A DNA stretch of 64,000 nt from Porphyrobacter sp. Lineage in GTDB: Bacteria > Pseudomonadota > Alphaproteobacteria > Sphingomonadales > Sphingomonadaceae. Made by a program: the position numbers and the translations under genes. The notes under the pieces were generated by a model that saw only the letters and a list, made by a program, of their open reading frames with translations, had not been told where the DNA came from and searched no databases. This document shows, one piece after another, positions 50,102-58,427 of the stretch; the stretch's first letter is position 1; every line of letters starts with the position of its first letter. The stretch spans positions 248,001 to 312,000 of the forward strand of contig JAGIBN010000001.1 of the NCBI GenBank assembly GCA_017744315.1. The letters are read 5' to 3'.

Positions 50102-50506
50102 TCACCCCACGCCTTCGAACGAAGCGATGATCGGGCACGGCCCGTCACCCCCTCCGGCGCACTCCTTGGCCAGCTTCGACAGCGACTGCCGCGCTGCCTG
50201 CAATCGGGCGATCTGTTCGTCGAGCGCGCCTATGCGAACGCGGGCCATCTCCCTGGCGCGAGGACGATCGTCGCTGGCATCCAGCAGCAGCAGTTCCCCG
50301 ATCTCCTCCAGCGTGAACCCGGCATCCTGGGCAGAGCGGATGAAGCGCAAGCGCCGGGCCTCGTCCGGACCGTAGTGACGGATGCCTCCCGCGCCGGTCT
50401 TCTGCGGTCGGGGGTCATCCAACAGCCCGCGGCGCTGGTAATAGCGCACCGTTTCCACGCCGACCCCGGCACTGCGCGCCAGTTCGGAAATGCTCATCGC
50501 CGACAT
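50102..50506 (-). CDS. MerR-family metal regulator with CueR-like loop
   Basis: The 134-residue regulator has the MerR winged HTH (SISELARSAGVGVETVRYYQRRGLL) and a long dimerisation helix. The C-terminal metal loop is Cys116-AGGGDGP-Cys124, followed by PIIASFEG. The spacing of seven residues matches CueR, while mercury MerR has eight and needs a third Cys in the helix, absent here (DASDDRPRA). It is divergent from the glutaredoxin-MauE gene and its own start overlaps the operator. Likely ligand: a monovalent metal (inference). Confidence 0.9.
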   Translation of the reverse strand: MSAMSISELARSAGVGVETVRYYQRRGLLDDPRPQKTGAGGIRHYGPDEARRLRFIRSAQDAGFTLEEIGELLLLDASDDRPRAREMARVRIGALDEQIARLQAARQSLSKLAKECAGGGDGPCPIIASFEGVG

Positions 50507-50508
50507 GC

Positions 50509-50540
50509 TTGACTCCGTACTATGGTACGGGAGTTATATA
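50509..50540 (+). promoter_or_regulatory. MerR-type promoter with mer-like operator
   Basis: TTGACT (-35) and TTATAT (-10) are separated by 19 bp, the over-long spacing that MerR activators correct. The dyad CTCCGTAC-TATG-GTACGGGAG lies between. The left half equals the classical mer operator core (CTTGACTCCGTAC). The -35 box begins 2 bases beyond the regulator's ATG. Confidence 0.88.
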
Positions 50541-50550
50541 GGCGGTCATC

Positions 50551-51330
50551 ATGACCGAACAAACCCGAATCGTCGGCTCCGAAACCGCCATCGGCGGCAA
50601 GACAGCCACTCTCTATCGCATGGTGATGCCAAGCCACGTCTGCCCTTACGGGCTCAAGGCGAAGCACCTGCTCGAACAGAAGGGCTACGCGGTCGATGAC
50701 CGCTGGCTCACCACGCGCGATGAGACCGACCGCTTCAAGGCCCTGCATGGGGTCCAGACGACCCCGCAGACCTTTATCGATGGCGAGCGTGTGGGCGGTT
50801 ACGACGACTTGCGCCGGTTCTTCGGCCTCAAGGTCGCGGACCCGAACGCGACGTCCTACACCCCGGTGCTCGCGGTATTTGCCGCGACTGGCGCGCTGGC
50901 GCTGGCGGTAAGCCAGGCGGTCTACGGGACCCCGCTGACAGTCCGAACGATCGAATGGTTCGTCGCCTTCTCGATGGTCATCCTGGGGATGCTCAAGCTG
51001 CAGGACGTCGAGCGGTTCTCGACCATGTTTTTGAACTACGACCTGCTGGCCAAGCGCTGGGTGCCCTATGGCCGTGTCTATCCCTTCGCCGAGTTCGGTG
51101 CCGGTGTGCTGATGGCGGCTGGCGTGCTCAACTGGCTGTCGATCCCGGTGGCGTTGTTCATCGGCACGGTCGGCGGCATCTCGGTGTTCTACGCCGTCTA
51201 CGTCCAGAAGCGCGAGCTCAAGTGCGCCTGCGTCGGCGGGTCGAGCCGCGTGCCGCTCGGCTTTCTGTCCCTTACCGAAAACGTGTTCATGGTGGCGATG
51301 GCCCTGTGGATGCTCTTCTCCCATGCTTGA
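50551..51330 (+). CDS. Glutaredoxin-MauE fusion membrane protein
   Basis: The 259-residue protein joins a glutaredoxin domain (active site CPYG at residues 31-34, cis-Pro in TTPQTFIDG) to a four-helix MauE/DoxX-like membrane domain (YTPVLAVFAATGALALAVSQ ... ENVFMVAMALWMLF). A late CAC pair sits at 'ELKCACVGG'. Having Gly instead of the second Cys suggests a monothiol mechanism. MauE-type domains support disulfide transfer. It is the first gene after the MerR operator, so metal-induced expression is expected. Confidence 0.88.
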   Translation: MTEQTRIVGSETAIGGKTATLYRMVMPSHVCPYGLKAKHLLEQKGYAVDDRWLTTRDETDRFKALHGVQTTPQTFIDGERVGGYDDLRRFFGLKVADPNATSYTPVLAVFAATGALALAVSQAVYGTPLTVRTIEWFVAFSMVILGMLKLQDVERFSTMFLNYDLLAKRWVPYGRVYPFAEFGAGVLMAAGVLNWLSIPVALFIGTVGGISVFYAVYVQKRELKCACVGGSSRVPLGFLSLTENVFMVAMALWMLFSHA

Positions 51331-51340
51331 AGGATCGAAG

Positions 51341-52681
51341 ATGAAGTCCCTGTTGGTACTGGCCGCGAGCGCGCTTTCCACCGGCCTCGCGGCCCCGGCT
51401 TTCGCGCAGGATCACTCCGGCCATGGCGACCATACGCCGGCCCCGGAGCCTGCCGAGCCGGTCGATCACTCGCAGATGGACCATGGCCAGATGGATCATT
51501 CGCAAATGGATCATGGCGCGATGGCTCACGTTGAGCACTCCGCGCCAGCCGGTCCCGTCGAGGGTTCGGGCACTTCGCGTCTGCCGCAGGCCGAGGGCAT
51601 GATGCCCGGCCTGCATTTCAACATCGGCGACGGCTGGATGGGCATGGCGCACGGCTATCTGTGGGGCGTCTACACCGACCAGACCGGCCCTCGGGGTGAC
51701 GACAAGCTCTACGTCCAGTCGATGGCCATGCTCATGGCGGAGAAGCAGTTCGACGGCGCGCGCCTGCAATTCCGCTCGATGATGAGCGCCGAACCGCTAA
51801 TGAGCAATCGCGGCTATCCCAACCTCTTCGCTACCGGCGAGACCGCAAACGGAGAGCCGCTCGTCGACCGCCAGCATCCGCACGATCTTTTCATGGAGTT
51901 GGCTGTCCGAGCCGACGTCGATATCGCCGACGGCACAACGGCCTTCGTCTATGGAGGCCCGGTCGGCGAGCCGGCGATCGGCCCGGCCGCGTTCATGCAT
52001 CGCGCCTCTGCCAAGCTGAACCCCGAGGCGCCGATCACGCACCACTGGTTCGATTCCACGCACATCACTTACGGTGTCGTGACCGCGGGCGTCGCGAGCA
52101 AGGTGTGGCAGATCGAAGCCTCTGCGTTCCGCGGCGAGGAGCCCGACGAAGACCGCTGGGACATCGAGACCCCGCGCCTCGACAGCTGGAGCGTCCGCGC
52201 CACGCTGACGCCTTCGCCGAACTGGGCAATGCAGGTGAGCCACGCCCGTCTCGACCAGCCAGAGGCGATGCACCCGGGCCAGGACGAGGCGCGCACCACT
52301 GCCAGCGTGAACTACAACTCCGGTAACGGGCTTGCGGCGATGGTGGCCTTCTCGGCCAAGAACCGCATGCCGGGCGATACGCTCAACGCCTGGTTGGCCG
52401 AGGCGAACTGGGACATCACCAAGCACCACACCGTGTTCGGCCGGATCGAGAATGTCGAGAACGACGAACTCTTCCCCGACCACGACGATCCGCTGCACGA
52501 CCAGATGTTCCGCGTGACCAAGTTCCAGGCAGGCTATGCCTACACCCTGCCGCTGGGTCCGTTCGGCCTCTCGCTGGGCGGCACCGTGGCGACGTTCCTG
52601 AAACCGCAGGTGCTGGACGCGGTCTATGGCGACAATCCGATGGGCTACACCGTGTTCGCCAAGCTGAATTTGGGACGTTGA
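51341..52681 (+). CDS. His/Met-rich outer-membrane barrel protein (copper-type)
   Basis: Start at MKSLLVLAASALSTGLAAPAFAQ (446 aa; AAGGA upstream; the earlier ATG overlaps the previous gene). After the signal peptide, a repeated 'MDHSQMDHGQMDHSQMDHG' metal-binding stretch is followed by about 370 residues of beta-strands ending in a transmembrane-type strand (TVFAKLNLGR). Similar His/Met repeats occur in CopB/PcoB proteins, but the barrel itself is only assigned by look. It is cotranscribed with the glutaredoxin-MauE gene. Confidence 0.82.
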   Translation: MKSLLVLAASALSTGLAAPAFAQDHSGHGDHTPAPEPAEPVDHSQMDHGQMDHSQMDHGAMAHVEHSAPAGPVEGSGTSRLPQAEGMMPGLHFNIGDGWMGMAHGYLWGVYTDQTGPRGDDKLYVQSMAMLMAEKQFDGARLQFRSMMSAEPLMSNRGYPNLFATGETANGEPLVDRQHPHDLFMELAVRADVDIADGTTAFVYGGPVGEPAIGPAAFMHRASAKLNPEAPITHHWFDSTHITYGVVTAGVASKVWQIEASAFRGEEPDEDRWDIETPRLDSWSVRATLTPSPNWAMQVSHARLDQPEAMHPGQDEARTTASVNYNSGNGLAAMVAFSAKNRMPGDTLNAWLAEANWDITKHHTVFGRIENVENDELFPDHDDPLHDQMFRVTKFQAGYAYTLPLGPFGLSLGGTVATFLKPQVLDAVYGDNPMGYTVFAKLNLGR

Positions 52682-52802
52682 TTTTCGTGCTCCGGAGAAG
52701 CTAGAGGTAGGCCACCGGGGCAAAGCAACCTCCCGGTCAGGCCTTGCGCCCAAGCGTTGCCTTCTATCCCCGCTTCGGCGGGCCAGGAGGTATTGGACGG
52801 AA

Positions 52803-54119
52803 ATGGCCGGCACTGATTTGCACCACCCCACATTCTCGGAACTGACGCGCGTCTCGGCGCGGATCGGGTTCCTCAGCTTCGGCGGACCCGCCGGGCAGAT
52901 CGCGCTCATGCACCGTGAGCTGGTCGACGAGCGGCGCTGGGTGGAAGAGGACGATTATCTGCAGGCGCTGAACCTGTGCCACCTGTTGCCGGGCCCGGAG
53001 GCACAGCAGCTGGCGACATGGATCGGCTGGAAGCTGCACGGCTGGAAGGGCGGGGTGGTCGCGGGCGCGTTGTTCGTGATTCCTGGCGCGCTGGTCATGC
53101 TGGCGTTGTCGATCCTTTACGCCTTTGCTGCCGATCTCGACTGGTTTGCGGCGCTGTTCCTCGGGATCAAGGCGGCGGTGCTGGCGATCATTGTCCAGGC
53201 TCTGCTGAGGATCGCGGGAAGGGCGCTCAAGACCCCGATCCAGAAGGGCATGGCCGTCGCTGCCTTTGCGGCGCTGTTCCTGTTCAATGCGCCATTCCCG
53301 CTGGTGGTGCTGGCGGCCTTGGCGCTTGGCGCGTGGATCGGGGCGAAGCGGCCGGACTTGCTGGCGCTCAAGTCTGGGGGACCTGCGGGTGAAGGCCATC
53401 CGCGCCCCTGGCGGGCGAGCCTGATCGCGGTGCTCGCCTGGTGTGCAATCTGGGCCGCGCCGATGGTTCTGGTGCTGGTGTTCCTCGGCCGCGACCATGT
53501 GCTGTGGGACATCGGGGTGTTCTTCTCCCAGCTCGCCGTGGTCACGTTCGGCGGCGCCTATGCGGTGCTCGCTTATATGGCGCAGGAGGCGGTGAACGGC
53601 TTTGGCTGGCTCAGCGCGGGCGAGATGGCCGACGGGCTTGGCCTTGCCGAGACCACGCCCGGTCCGCTGATCATGGTCACCCAGTTCGTCGGCTACCTCG
53701 CCGCCTTCCGCGTTCCTGAGCCGTTCAGCCCGCTGTTGGCAGGTGTGCTGGGAGCGGTGCTGACCACCTGGGTCACCTTCGCGCCCTGCTTCCTGTGGAT
53801 CTTCGCCTTCGCGCCGTGGATGGATCGGCTGCAGCGCCAGCCGGCGTTGAAGGGCGGGCTGGCGGGTGTCACCGCTGCAGTCGTGGGCGTCATCGCCAAC
53901 CTGGCGCTGTGGTTCGCTCTGCACGTGCTGTTTGCCGTGGTGGATGCCGTGCCCGTCGGCCCCATGGTGCTTCAGGTGCCCGAGTGGTCGACTTTTGACT
54001 GGCGCGCGGCGCTGATCGCGACAGTGGCGGCGGTGCTGATCTTCCGCATGAACTGGGGCATCATCCGCACGCTCGGCGTGGCGGCGGCGATGGGACTGGC
54101 GCTGGGGAGCCTGGCCTAA
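52803..54119 (+). CDS. chrA: Chromate transporter ChrA-type (two-domain)
   Basis: CHR-family transporters export chromate (and possibly other oxyanions) across the inner membrane. The 438-residue protein carries two CHR halves: 'FLSFGGPAGQIALMHRELVDERRWVEEDDYLQALNLCHLLPGPEAQQLA' and 'LAVVTFGGAYAVLAYMAQEAVNGFGWLSAGEMADGLGLAETTPGPLIM', with about ten helices. The gene is preceded by AGGAGG at a longish distance. Its stop overlaps that of the convergent 54116 gene. No ChrB is nearby. Confidence 0.93.
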   Translation: MAGTDLHHPTFSELTRVSARIGFLSFGGPAGQIALMHRELVDERRWVEEDDYLQALNLCHLLPGPEAQQLATWIGWKLHGWKGGVVAGALFVIPGALVMLALSILYAFAADLDWFAALFLGIKAAVLAIIVQALLRIAGRALKTPIQKGMAVAAFAALFLFNAPFPLVVLAALALGAWIGAKRPDLLALKSGGPAGEGHPRPWRASLIAVLAWCAIWAAPMVLVLVFLGRDHVLWDIGVFFSQLAVVTFGGAYAVLAYMAQEAVNGFGWLSAGEMADGLGLAETTPGPLIMVTQFVGYLAAFRVPEPFSPLLAGVLGAVLTTWVTFAPCFLWIFAFAPWMDRLQRQPALKGGLAGVTAAVVGVIANLALWFALHVLFAVVDAVPVGPMVLQVPEWSTFDWRAALIATVAAVLIFRMNWGIIRTLGVAAAMGLALGSLA

Positions 54120-54814
54120 CCCGCCCGTTCCTCCGGCACCACGTTGTACCGCCGCACTTCCTCCTGGCTCAGGCAATAGCGCGTGCTGGGGTTGTCGGCG
54201 GTCTTCACCGCTTGCTGGCGGTACATGATCTCGGTCAGCAACTTGCGGCTGACGCCCATGCGGATGAGGAAGTCGTTATCCTCGCTCGCCAGCAAGGCGC
54301 TTTGCTGTTCGATGTCGGCGATAAGGCGGACGGTTTCCGCGGTGCCTTCCTCGGCGGCGAGATAGATCGCCTCGCGGTCGCCCGTGTGGGTGAACATGTG
54401 GACCATGAAGAAGCCGCCATCGTCCACGAACCGGCGGTCGCCGCCCATGAACAGGAAGTTGCAGGCGGAAAAGCAGGTCCAGCCCGCGGGTATGCGCGTG
54501 ATCATGCCGGGGAACGAGCGGATGATTTTGCCGGCCTCGTTCCCTGCACGGGCGTCACCGCCGCGCGAGCGCATCCAGATCTCGGCCAGTCGATCGTCCT
54601 TGTCGATCGCCGCCTTGAGCCGTTCGGGCAGGGTGGAATCGATGATCCCTTCGGCGACGAGGACATGCGTGCCGTCGACGACCTTGGGTGTCAGGACCAT
54701 GGCCTTGGCCGGGCCCCAGTCGGGCTCGGCAGGGCAGGTGGGGTTGTTCGGGTCGGTCGCCCCCGCCAGCACGGCCAATGCCGCTAGGGCAGCAGCAGAG
54801 CGAAGCAGGCGCAT
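54116..54814 (-). CDS. Secreted ClpP/crotonase-like protein (COG3904 type)
   Basis: Start at MRLLRSAAALAALAVLAGA (232 aa). The core 'EGIIDSTLPERLKAAIDKDDRLAEIWMRSRGGDARAGNEAGKIIRSFPGMITRI' and 'GWTCFSACNFLFMGGDRRFVDDGGFFMVHMF' resembles the ClpP-fold proteins of COG3904, with Ser in CFSAC and His in MVHMF as candidate catalytic residues. It is probably periplasmic. Its ATG overlaps the stop of the upstream gene (TGATG). The long N-terminus in the ORF track is antisense. Confidence 0.8.
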   Translation of the reverse strand: MRLLRSAAALAALAVLAGATDPNNPTCPAEPDWGPAKAMVLTPKVVDGTHVLVAEGIIDSTLPERLKAAIDKDDRLAEIWMRSRGGDARAGNEAGKIIRSFPGMITRIPAGWTCFSACNFLFMGGDRRFVDDGGFFMVHMFTHTGDREAIYLAAEEGTAETVRLIADIEQQSALLASEDNDFLIRMGVSRKLLTEIMYRQQAVKTADNPSTRYCLSQEEVRRYNVVPEERAG

Positions 54815-55404
54815 CAGGCGACGATCGCGTAACGCACGGCTGGCGGGGTGCGGCACATGCGCTTGTCGGCGCGGGTTTCCTCGCCCTTCACGATGACTAC
54901 GTCGGACACCGTGATGCACTGGCGGCCGTCGGCAGCGGCATCGTCCCGCGCGACCACGGTCGAGCTTCCGGAAACGTCCTGGCGGGTGTTGGAGGTCCAT
55001 TCCGATGTCGTGCCGACCTCGGCCGCGGTAGTCTCGTCGGCGCTGCGAGTGGCTTCGAGCGTGGCGTTGGCGGCTTGCTCCTGCTCCTTCGGATCGAGCT
55101 TGCAAGCGATCGAGGCGGTGATCACGTCGGTGAAGGCGGCGACGGGAACATAGGCGATAAGCCCGCCCGCGCTGCCCGCCGCGCTTCCGGCGATGGAGCC
55201 GAGGATTCCGCCAGCCACGCGCGAGCCGCTGCTGCGCGACTTGCCTTTCGGGCAGCCATTGCTGTCGCTGCTGTTGTCGGACGAGCTCGCGGACCGCGCC
55301 GCGCTGTTCAGGATGCCGCCGAATTGTGCCTGCACCGGCGCCGAGAGCGCAGCCAGCGCCAGCGCGCTCGCGGCGAACCCTGCGAAACGAATTCGAGCGT
55401 CCAT
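54814..55404 (-). CDS. Surface-antigen-like secreted protein with Gly-zipper
   Basis: From MDARIRFAGFAASALALAALSAPVQA (196 aa; MGIGL five codons upstream is possible) there is a signal peptide, a Ser/Asn/Gly-rich stretch and a Gly/Ala hydrophobic helix (VAGGILGSIAGSAAGSAGGLIAYVPVA). The C-terminal domain ends 'DGRQCITVSDVVIVKGEETRADKRMCRTP', like the C-terminus of 17-kDa rickettsial surface antigens. Two Cys pairs could make disulfides. It is coupled to the downstream ClpP-like gene. Confidence 0.75.
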   Translation of the reverse strand: MDARIRFAGFAASALALAALSAPVQAQFGGILNSAARSASSSDNSSDSNGCPKGKSRSSGSRVAGGILGSIAGSAAGSAGGLIAYVPVAAFTDVITASIACKLDPKEQEQAANATLEATRSADETTAAEVGTTSEWTSNTRQDVSGSSTVVARDDAAADGRQCITVSDVVIVKGEETRADKRMCRTPPAVRYAIVA

Positions 55405-55519
55405 CAACCCTATCCCCAAGACCGCGGTCCCTTCCGCCGGAAGGGCTCCGCCATGCGCATACCTTTCACGCGGTTGAAAAATTACGCTCCGGCTGGGGGG
55501 AGGTCAATTGCTCTAGGGG

Positions 55520-57820
55520 CTAATCCGGAACCTTGGTCCGTAACTCGTCCAGCCACACATCGGCAACCGCGTCGCTCGGCGCGCGCCAGTCACCGCGCGG
55601 GCTGAGCGCGCCGCCGGTGCTGACCTTCGGGCCGTTGGGGATCGCGCTGCGCTTGAACTGGCTGAAAGCGAAGAAGCGCCGCACGAAGCTCTCCAGCCAG
55701 CGCTTGATCGTGGCGAGGTCGTATTCGTTCTTCGATGCCTCGGGAAAGCCCGCCGGCCACCCTCCACGCGTCTTGTCGCGCCAGGCGTGCCAGGCGAGGA
55801 ATGCGACTTTCGAAGGCCGCTGGCCATAGCGAACGACGTGGTGCAGGTAGAAGTCGTTTAGCTCATAAGGCCCTATCTTTTGCTCCGTCGACTGGATTTC
55901 TCCGTTCTCGCCGATCGGGACCAGTTCGGGGCTGATCTCCTGGCCGAGGATCGCCTCGAGGACCGCGTCGGTCGCCTTGTCGAATTGGTCGGTGCGGGTG
56001 GTCCAGCGGATCAGGTACTGGATCAGCGTTTTGGGCACGCCGGAGTTGACGTTGTAGTGGCTCATCTGGTCACCCACGCCGTAAGTGCTCCAGCCCAGCG
56101 CGACTTCGCTGAGGTCGCCGGTGCCGATCACGAAACCGTTGTGATGCCCGGCAAGGCGGAACAGGTAGTCGGTCCGCAACCCGGCCTGCACGTTCTCGAA
56201 GGTCACGTCGTAGACCGGCTGGCCCTTGCCATAGGGGTGGCCGATGTCCTTCAGCATCGTCGTAGCAGCCGGGCGGATGTCGATTTCCTCGGCCACGATG
56301 CCGAGCGCCTTCATCAGCTTCCAGGCGTTGGACTTCGAGCCTTCCGAGGTCCCAAAGCCCGGCATCGTGTAACCGCGGATCGTGGTGCGCGGGAGGCCGA
56401 GCCGGTCGCAGACCTTGGCGGCGACGATCAGCGCGTGGGTGGAGTCGAGCCCGCCCGACACACCGATCACCATTGAGCCGCCCGCGGTCTGCTGGAACCG
56501 GCGCATCAGGCCCTCGACCTGGATGTTGAAAGCCTCGTAGCAATCGTCGTCGAGTTTGTCCGGTCGATTGGGGACGAACGGGAAGCGGCGGATCGGACGG
56601 ATCAGGCCGATGTCTCCGCCTGCTGGCCGATGGTCGAAGCGGATCGCGCGGTAGTGCTCTTCCGGGCGCCCGGCCGCTTCGGCGGAATCGTTGAAGGTCG
56701 GCAAGCGCAAGCGATCGCCGAGGATGCGGTCGGTATCGATGTCGGCAATCGCCAGTTCGGGCCGCAAGGCGAAGCGCTCGCTTTCGGCGAGCAAGTCGCC
56801 CAACTCATAGATCACCCCTTGGCCGTCCCACGCCATGTCGGTCGTGCTCTCACCATGTCCGGCAGCCGAGTAGACGTAGGCGCTGGCGGTACGGGCGCTC
56901 TGGGCGCGGCAGAGCATGTGGCGCTCGTCCGCCTTGCCGATCACGATGTTGGAGGCCGAGAGGTTGGCGAGGATGGTCGCCCCCGCCAGCGCTCCTGCGG
57001 TCGATGGCGGGTTGGCGGCCCAGAAGTCTTCGCAGATTTCCACGCAGAGTTTGAAGCCGGGGATCTGGTTGGAGGCGAACAGCAAGTCGACGCCGAAGGG
57101 GATATCTTCCTCGCCTACCCGGATCGACTGGCCCCGGATCGTGATGCCCGAGGCGAACCAGCGCTTCTCGTAAAACTCGCGGTAGTTGGGCAAATAGCTT
57201 TTCGGCACAGCGCCCAGCAGCTTCCCGTTAGCGACCGCCAGCGCGCAGTTGTAGATGCGCCCGTTGTGCCGCAGCGGCGCCCCGATCAGCAGCACGGGCG
57301 AGAGGCCGGAACTGGCCTTGGTAATCTCGACCACGGCTGCCTCTGCCGCATCGAGCAGGGCCGACTGCATGTGCAGGTCGTCAATCGCGTAGGATGAGAC
57401 GCAGAGCTCTGGATAGACCAGCAGGTCGACATGCGCAGCATGGGCGCGCCGGGCTTCCTCGATGATCGCGTCGCGGTTGAACGAGACGTCGGCGGTGCGG
57501 ACTTGCGGCGTGCTGGTGGCCACGCGCACGAAGCCGTGACTGTGCATCGCGTAGAACGGATGCGCTCGATCCCCTCGGGCGCCGGTCGCAGGCTCGCTGT
57601 CGGACGCGGGGAGCAGCCAGTCTTCGGGTTGGCAAATGCCTAGCTGGGCCAATCGGCGCTGAGCGGCGGCGCGGGGGATCTTGCCCTTCGCCTCCCAGCC
57701 ATAGACGGTGCGGCTAGGCCACGGATTGGGTTCGCCGTAGCGCTCGCCGAACTCCCCGGCCGAGAGCGGAGGGGTATGAGCTTCGCGCCATGCGCGTATC
57801 TTCTGACCGGCTTTATGCAT
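55520..57820 (-). CDS. nadE: Glutamine-dependent NAD+ synthetase with N-terminal HTH domain
   Basis: The enzyme amidates nicotinate adenine dinucleotide to NAD, taking ammonia from glutamine. The C-terminal 675 residues match the long NadE: nitrilase-type Glu (YPELCVSSY), Lys (VPKSYLPNYREFYEKRWF), Cys (VEICEDFW), and synthetase P-loop VIGVSGGLDSTHAL. NadE homology begins at 'HPFYAMHSHGFVRV', before the ATG at 57547. The frame is open upstream into an HTH domain (KAGQKIRAWREAHTPPLSAGEFGERYG ... RTVYGWEAKGKIPRAAAQRRLAQLG) from ATG 57820. This gives a 766-residue fusion; a separate start at 57547 cannot be excluded. Confidence 0.9.
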   Translation of the reverse strand: MHKAGQKIRAWREAHTPPLSAGEFGERYGEPNPWPSRTVYGWEAKGKIPRAAAQRRLAQLGICQPEDWLLPASDSEPATGARGDRAHPFYAMHSHGFVRVATSTPQVRTADVSFNRDAIIEEARRAHAAHVDLLVYPELCVSSYAIDDLHMQSALLDAAEAAVVEITKASSGLSPVLLIGAPLRHNGRIYNCALAVANGKLLGAVPKSYLPNYREFYEKRWFASGITIRGQSIRVGEEDIPFGVDLLFASNQIPGFKLCVEICEDFWAANPPSTAGALAGATILANLSASNIVIGKADERHMLCRAQSARTASAYVYSAAGHGESTTDMAWDGQGVIYELGDLLAESERFALRPELAIADIDTDRILGDRLRLPTFNDSAEAAGRPEEHYRAIRFDHRPAGGDIGLIRPIRRFPFVPNRPDKLDDDCYEAFNIQVEGLMRRFQQTAGGSMVIGVSGGLDSTHALIVAAKVCDRLGLPRTTIRGYTMPGFGTSEGSKSNAWKLMKALGIVAEEIDIRPAATTMLKDIGHPYGKGQPVYDVTFENVQAGLRTDYLFRLAGHHNGFVIGTGDLSEVALGWSTYGVGDQMSHYNVNSGVPKTLIQYLIRWTTRTDQFDKATDAVLEAILGQEISPELVPIGENGEIQSTEQKIGPYELNDFYLHHVVRYGQRPSKVAFLAWHAWRDKTRGGWPAGFPEASKNEYDLATIKRWLESFVRRFFAFSQFKRSAIPNGPKVSTGGALSPRGDWRAPSDAVADVWLDELRTKVPD

Positions 57821-57831
57821 ATCGTCATTCA

Positions 57832-57848
57832 GTATCCATAAGGGATAC
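57832..57848 (-). promoter_or_regulatory. Palindrome at the HTH-nadE start, possible operator
   Basis: GTATCC-N5-GGATAC is a perfect inverted repeat centred about 20 bases before the HTH-NadE ATG, in the 41-base gap after pncC. Its size and position suit an operator for the encoded HTH; binding is inferred. Confidence 0.5.
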
Positions 57849-57861
57849 AAATTTCAAGTTG

Positions 57862-58368
57862 TCATGCTCTTAGTGCCTGTTCGAGCATTTGCAGAGCAGT
57901 ATTCAGCGCTTCCAAGCGCACCCGCTGTCTCCCAATAGGGCCGAAATGCTCTTCGCGATGGAATGTCTTACCGTCTCGAATGGCGCAAGCGAAGTGGACC
58001 AGGCCTTCCTCTTCATCGCCAGCGGGCCCGGCAAACCCGGTAATAGAAAGCGCAATATCGGCCTGCGAGCGGCGCAGAGCACCCAGCGCCATCTCGATCG
58101 CGATTTCCTTGCTCACCGCGCCGCAACTGTCGACTTTGTGGCGAGCTATATCGAGCAAGTCGCACTTCGCGTCCTTTGAATAGACCACGAAGCCGCGCTC
58201 GAACACATGGCTGCAGCCCGGAACGTCGGTGAGGAGTGCAGCCAGCAACCCGCCCGTGCAGCTCTCTGCCGTGGCGAGGTAGAGTTCCTTGTCACTGGCA
58301 AGTTCGAGCACCTTGTCCGCACGGTCCTGAACTTCGGGCGGCAAGGCGGGATCGAGCGTTTCGGCCAT
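57862..58368 (-). CDS. pncC: CinA-family nicotinamide-nucleotide amidohydrolase
   Basis: PncC converts NMN to nicotinate mononucleotide, feeding the deamidated route that NadE completes. The 168-residue protein is a stand-alone CinA C-terminal domain: 'LYLATAESCTGGLLAALLTDVPGCSHVFERGFVVYS', 'AGPAGDEEEGLVHFA' and 'ALSITGFAGP'. It lies 41 bases before the HTH-nadE gene on the same strand, so the pair forms a NAD recycling unit. Confidence 0.92.
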   Translation of the reverse strand: MAETLDPALPPEVQDRADKVLELASDKELYLATAESCTGGLLAALLTDVPGCSHVFERGFVVYSKDAKCDLLDIARHKVDSCGAVSKEIAIEMALGALRRSQADIALSITGFAGPAGDEEEGLVHFACAIRDGKTFHREEHFGPIGRQRVRLEALNTALQMLEQALRA

Positions 58369-58403
58369 AAGGCCTTATCGCTCGAGGTCGCGTCGGGTTC
58401 CAA

Positions 58404-58425
58404 ATCCTCCCCGGGACGGGGAGGA
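58404..58425 (-). terminator. CCTCCCCG-family hairpin after the amidohydrolase gene
   Basis: ATCCTCCCCG-GGA-CGGGGAGGA forms a compact stem 3 bases past the stop of the amidohydrolase gene on the minus strand; it is the fourth copy of this palindrome family in the window. Confidence 0.6.
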
Positions 58426-58427
58426 CC

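Noticed and set aside
50102-50540. A mercury-resistance operon
   Set aside because: The operator is mer-like, but merT, merP and merA are absent and the regulator lacks the third Cys needed for Hg(II).
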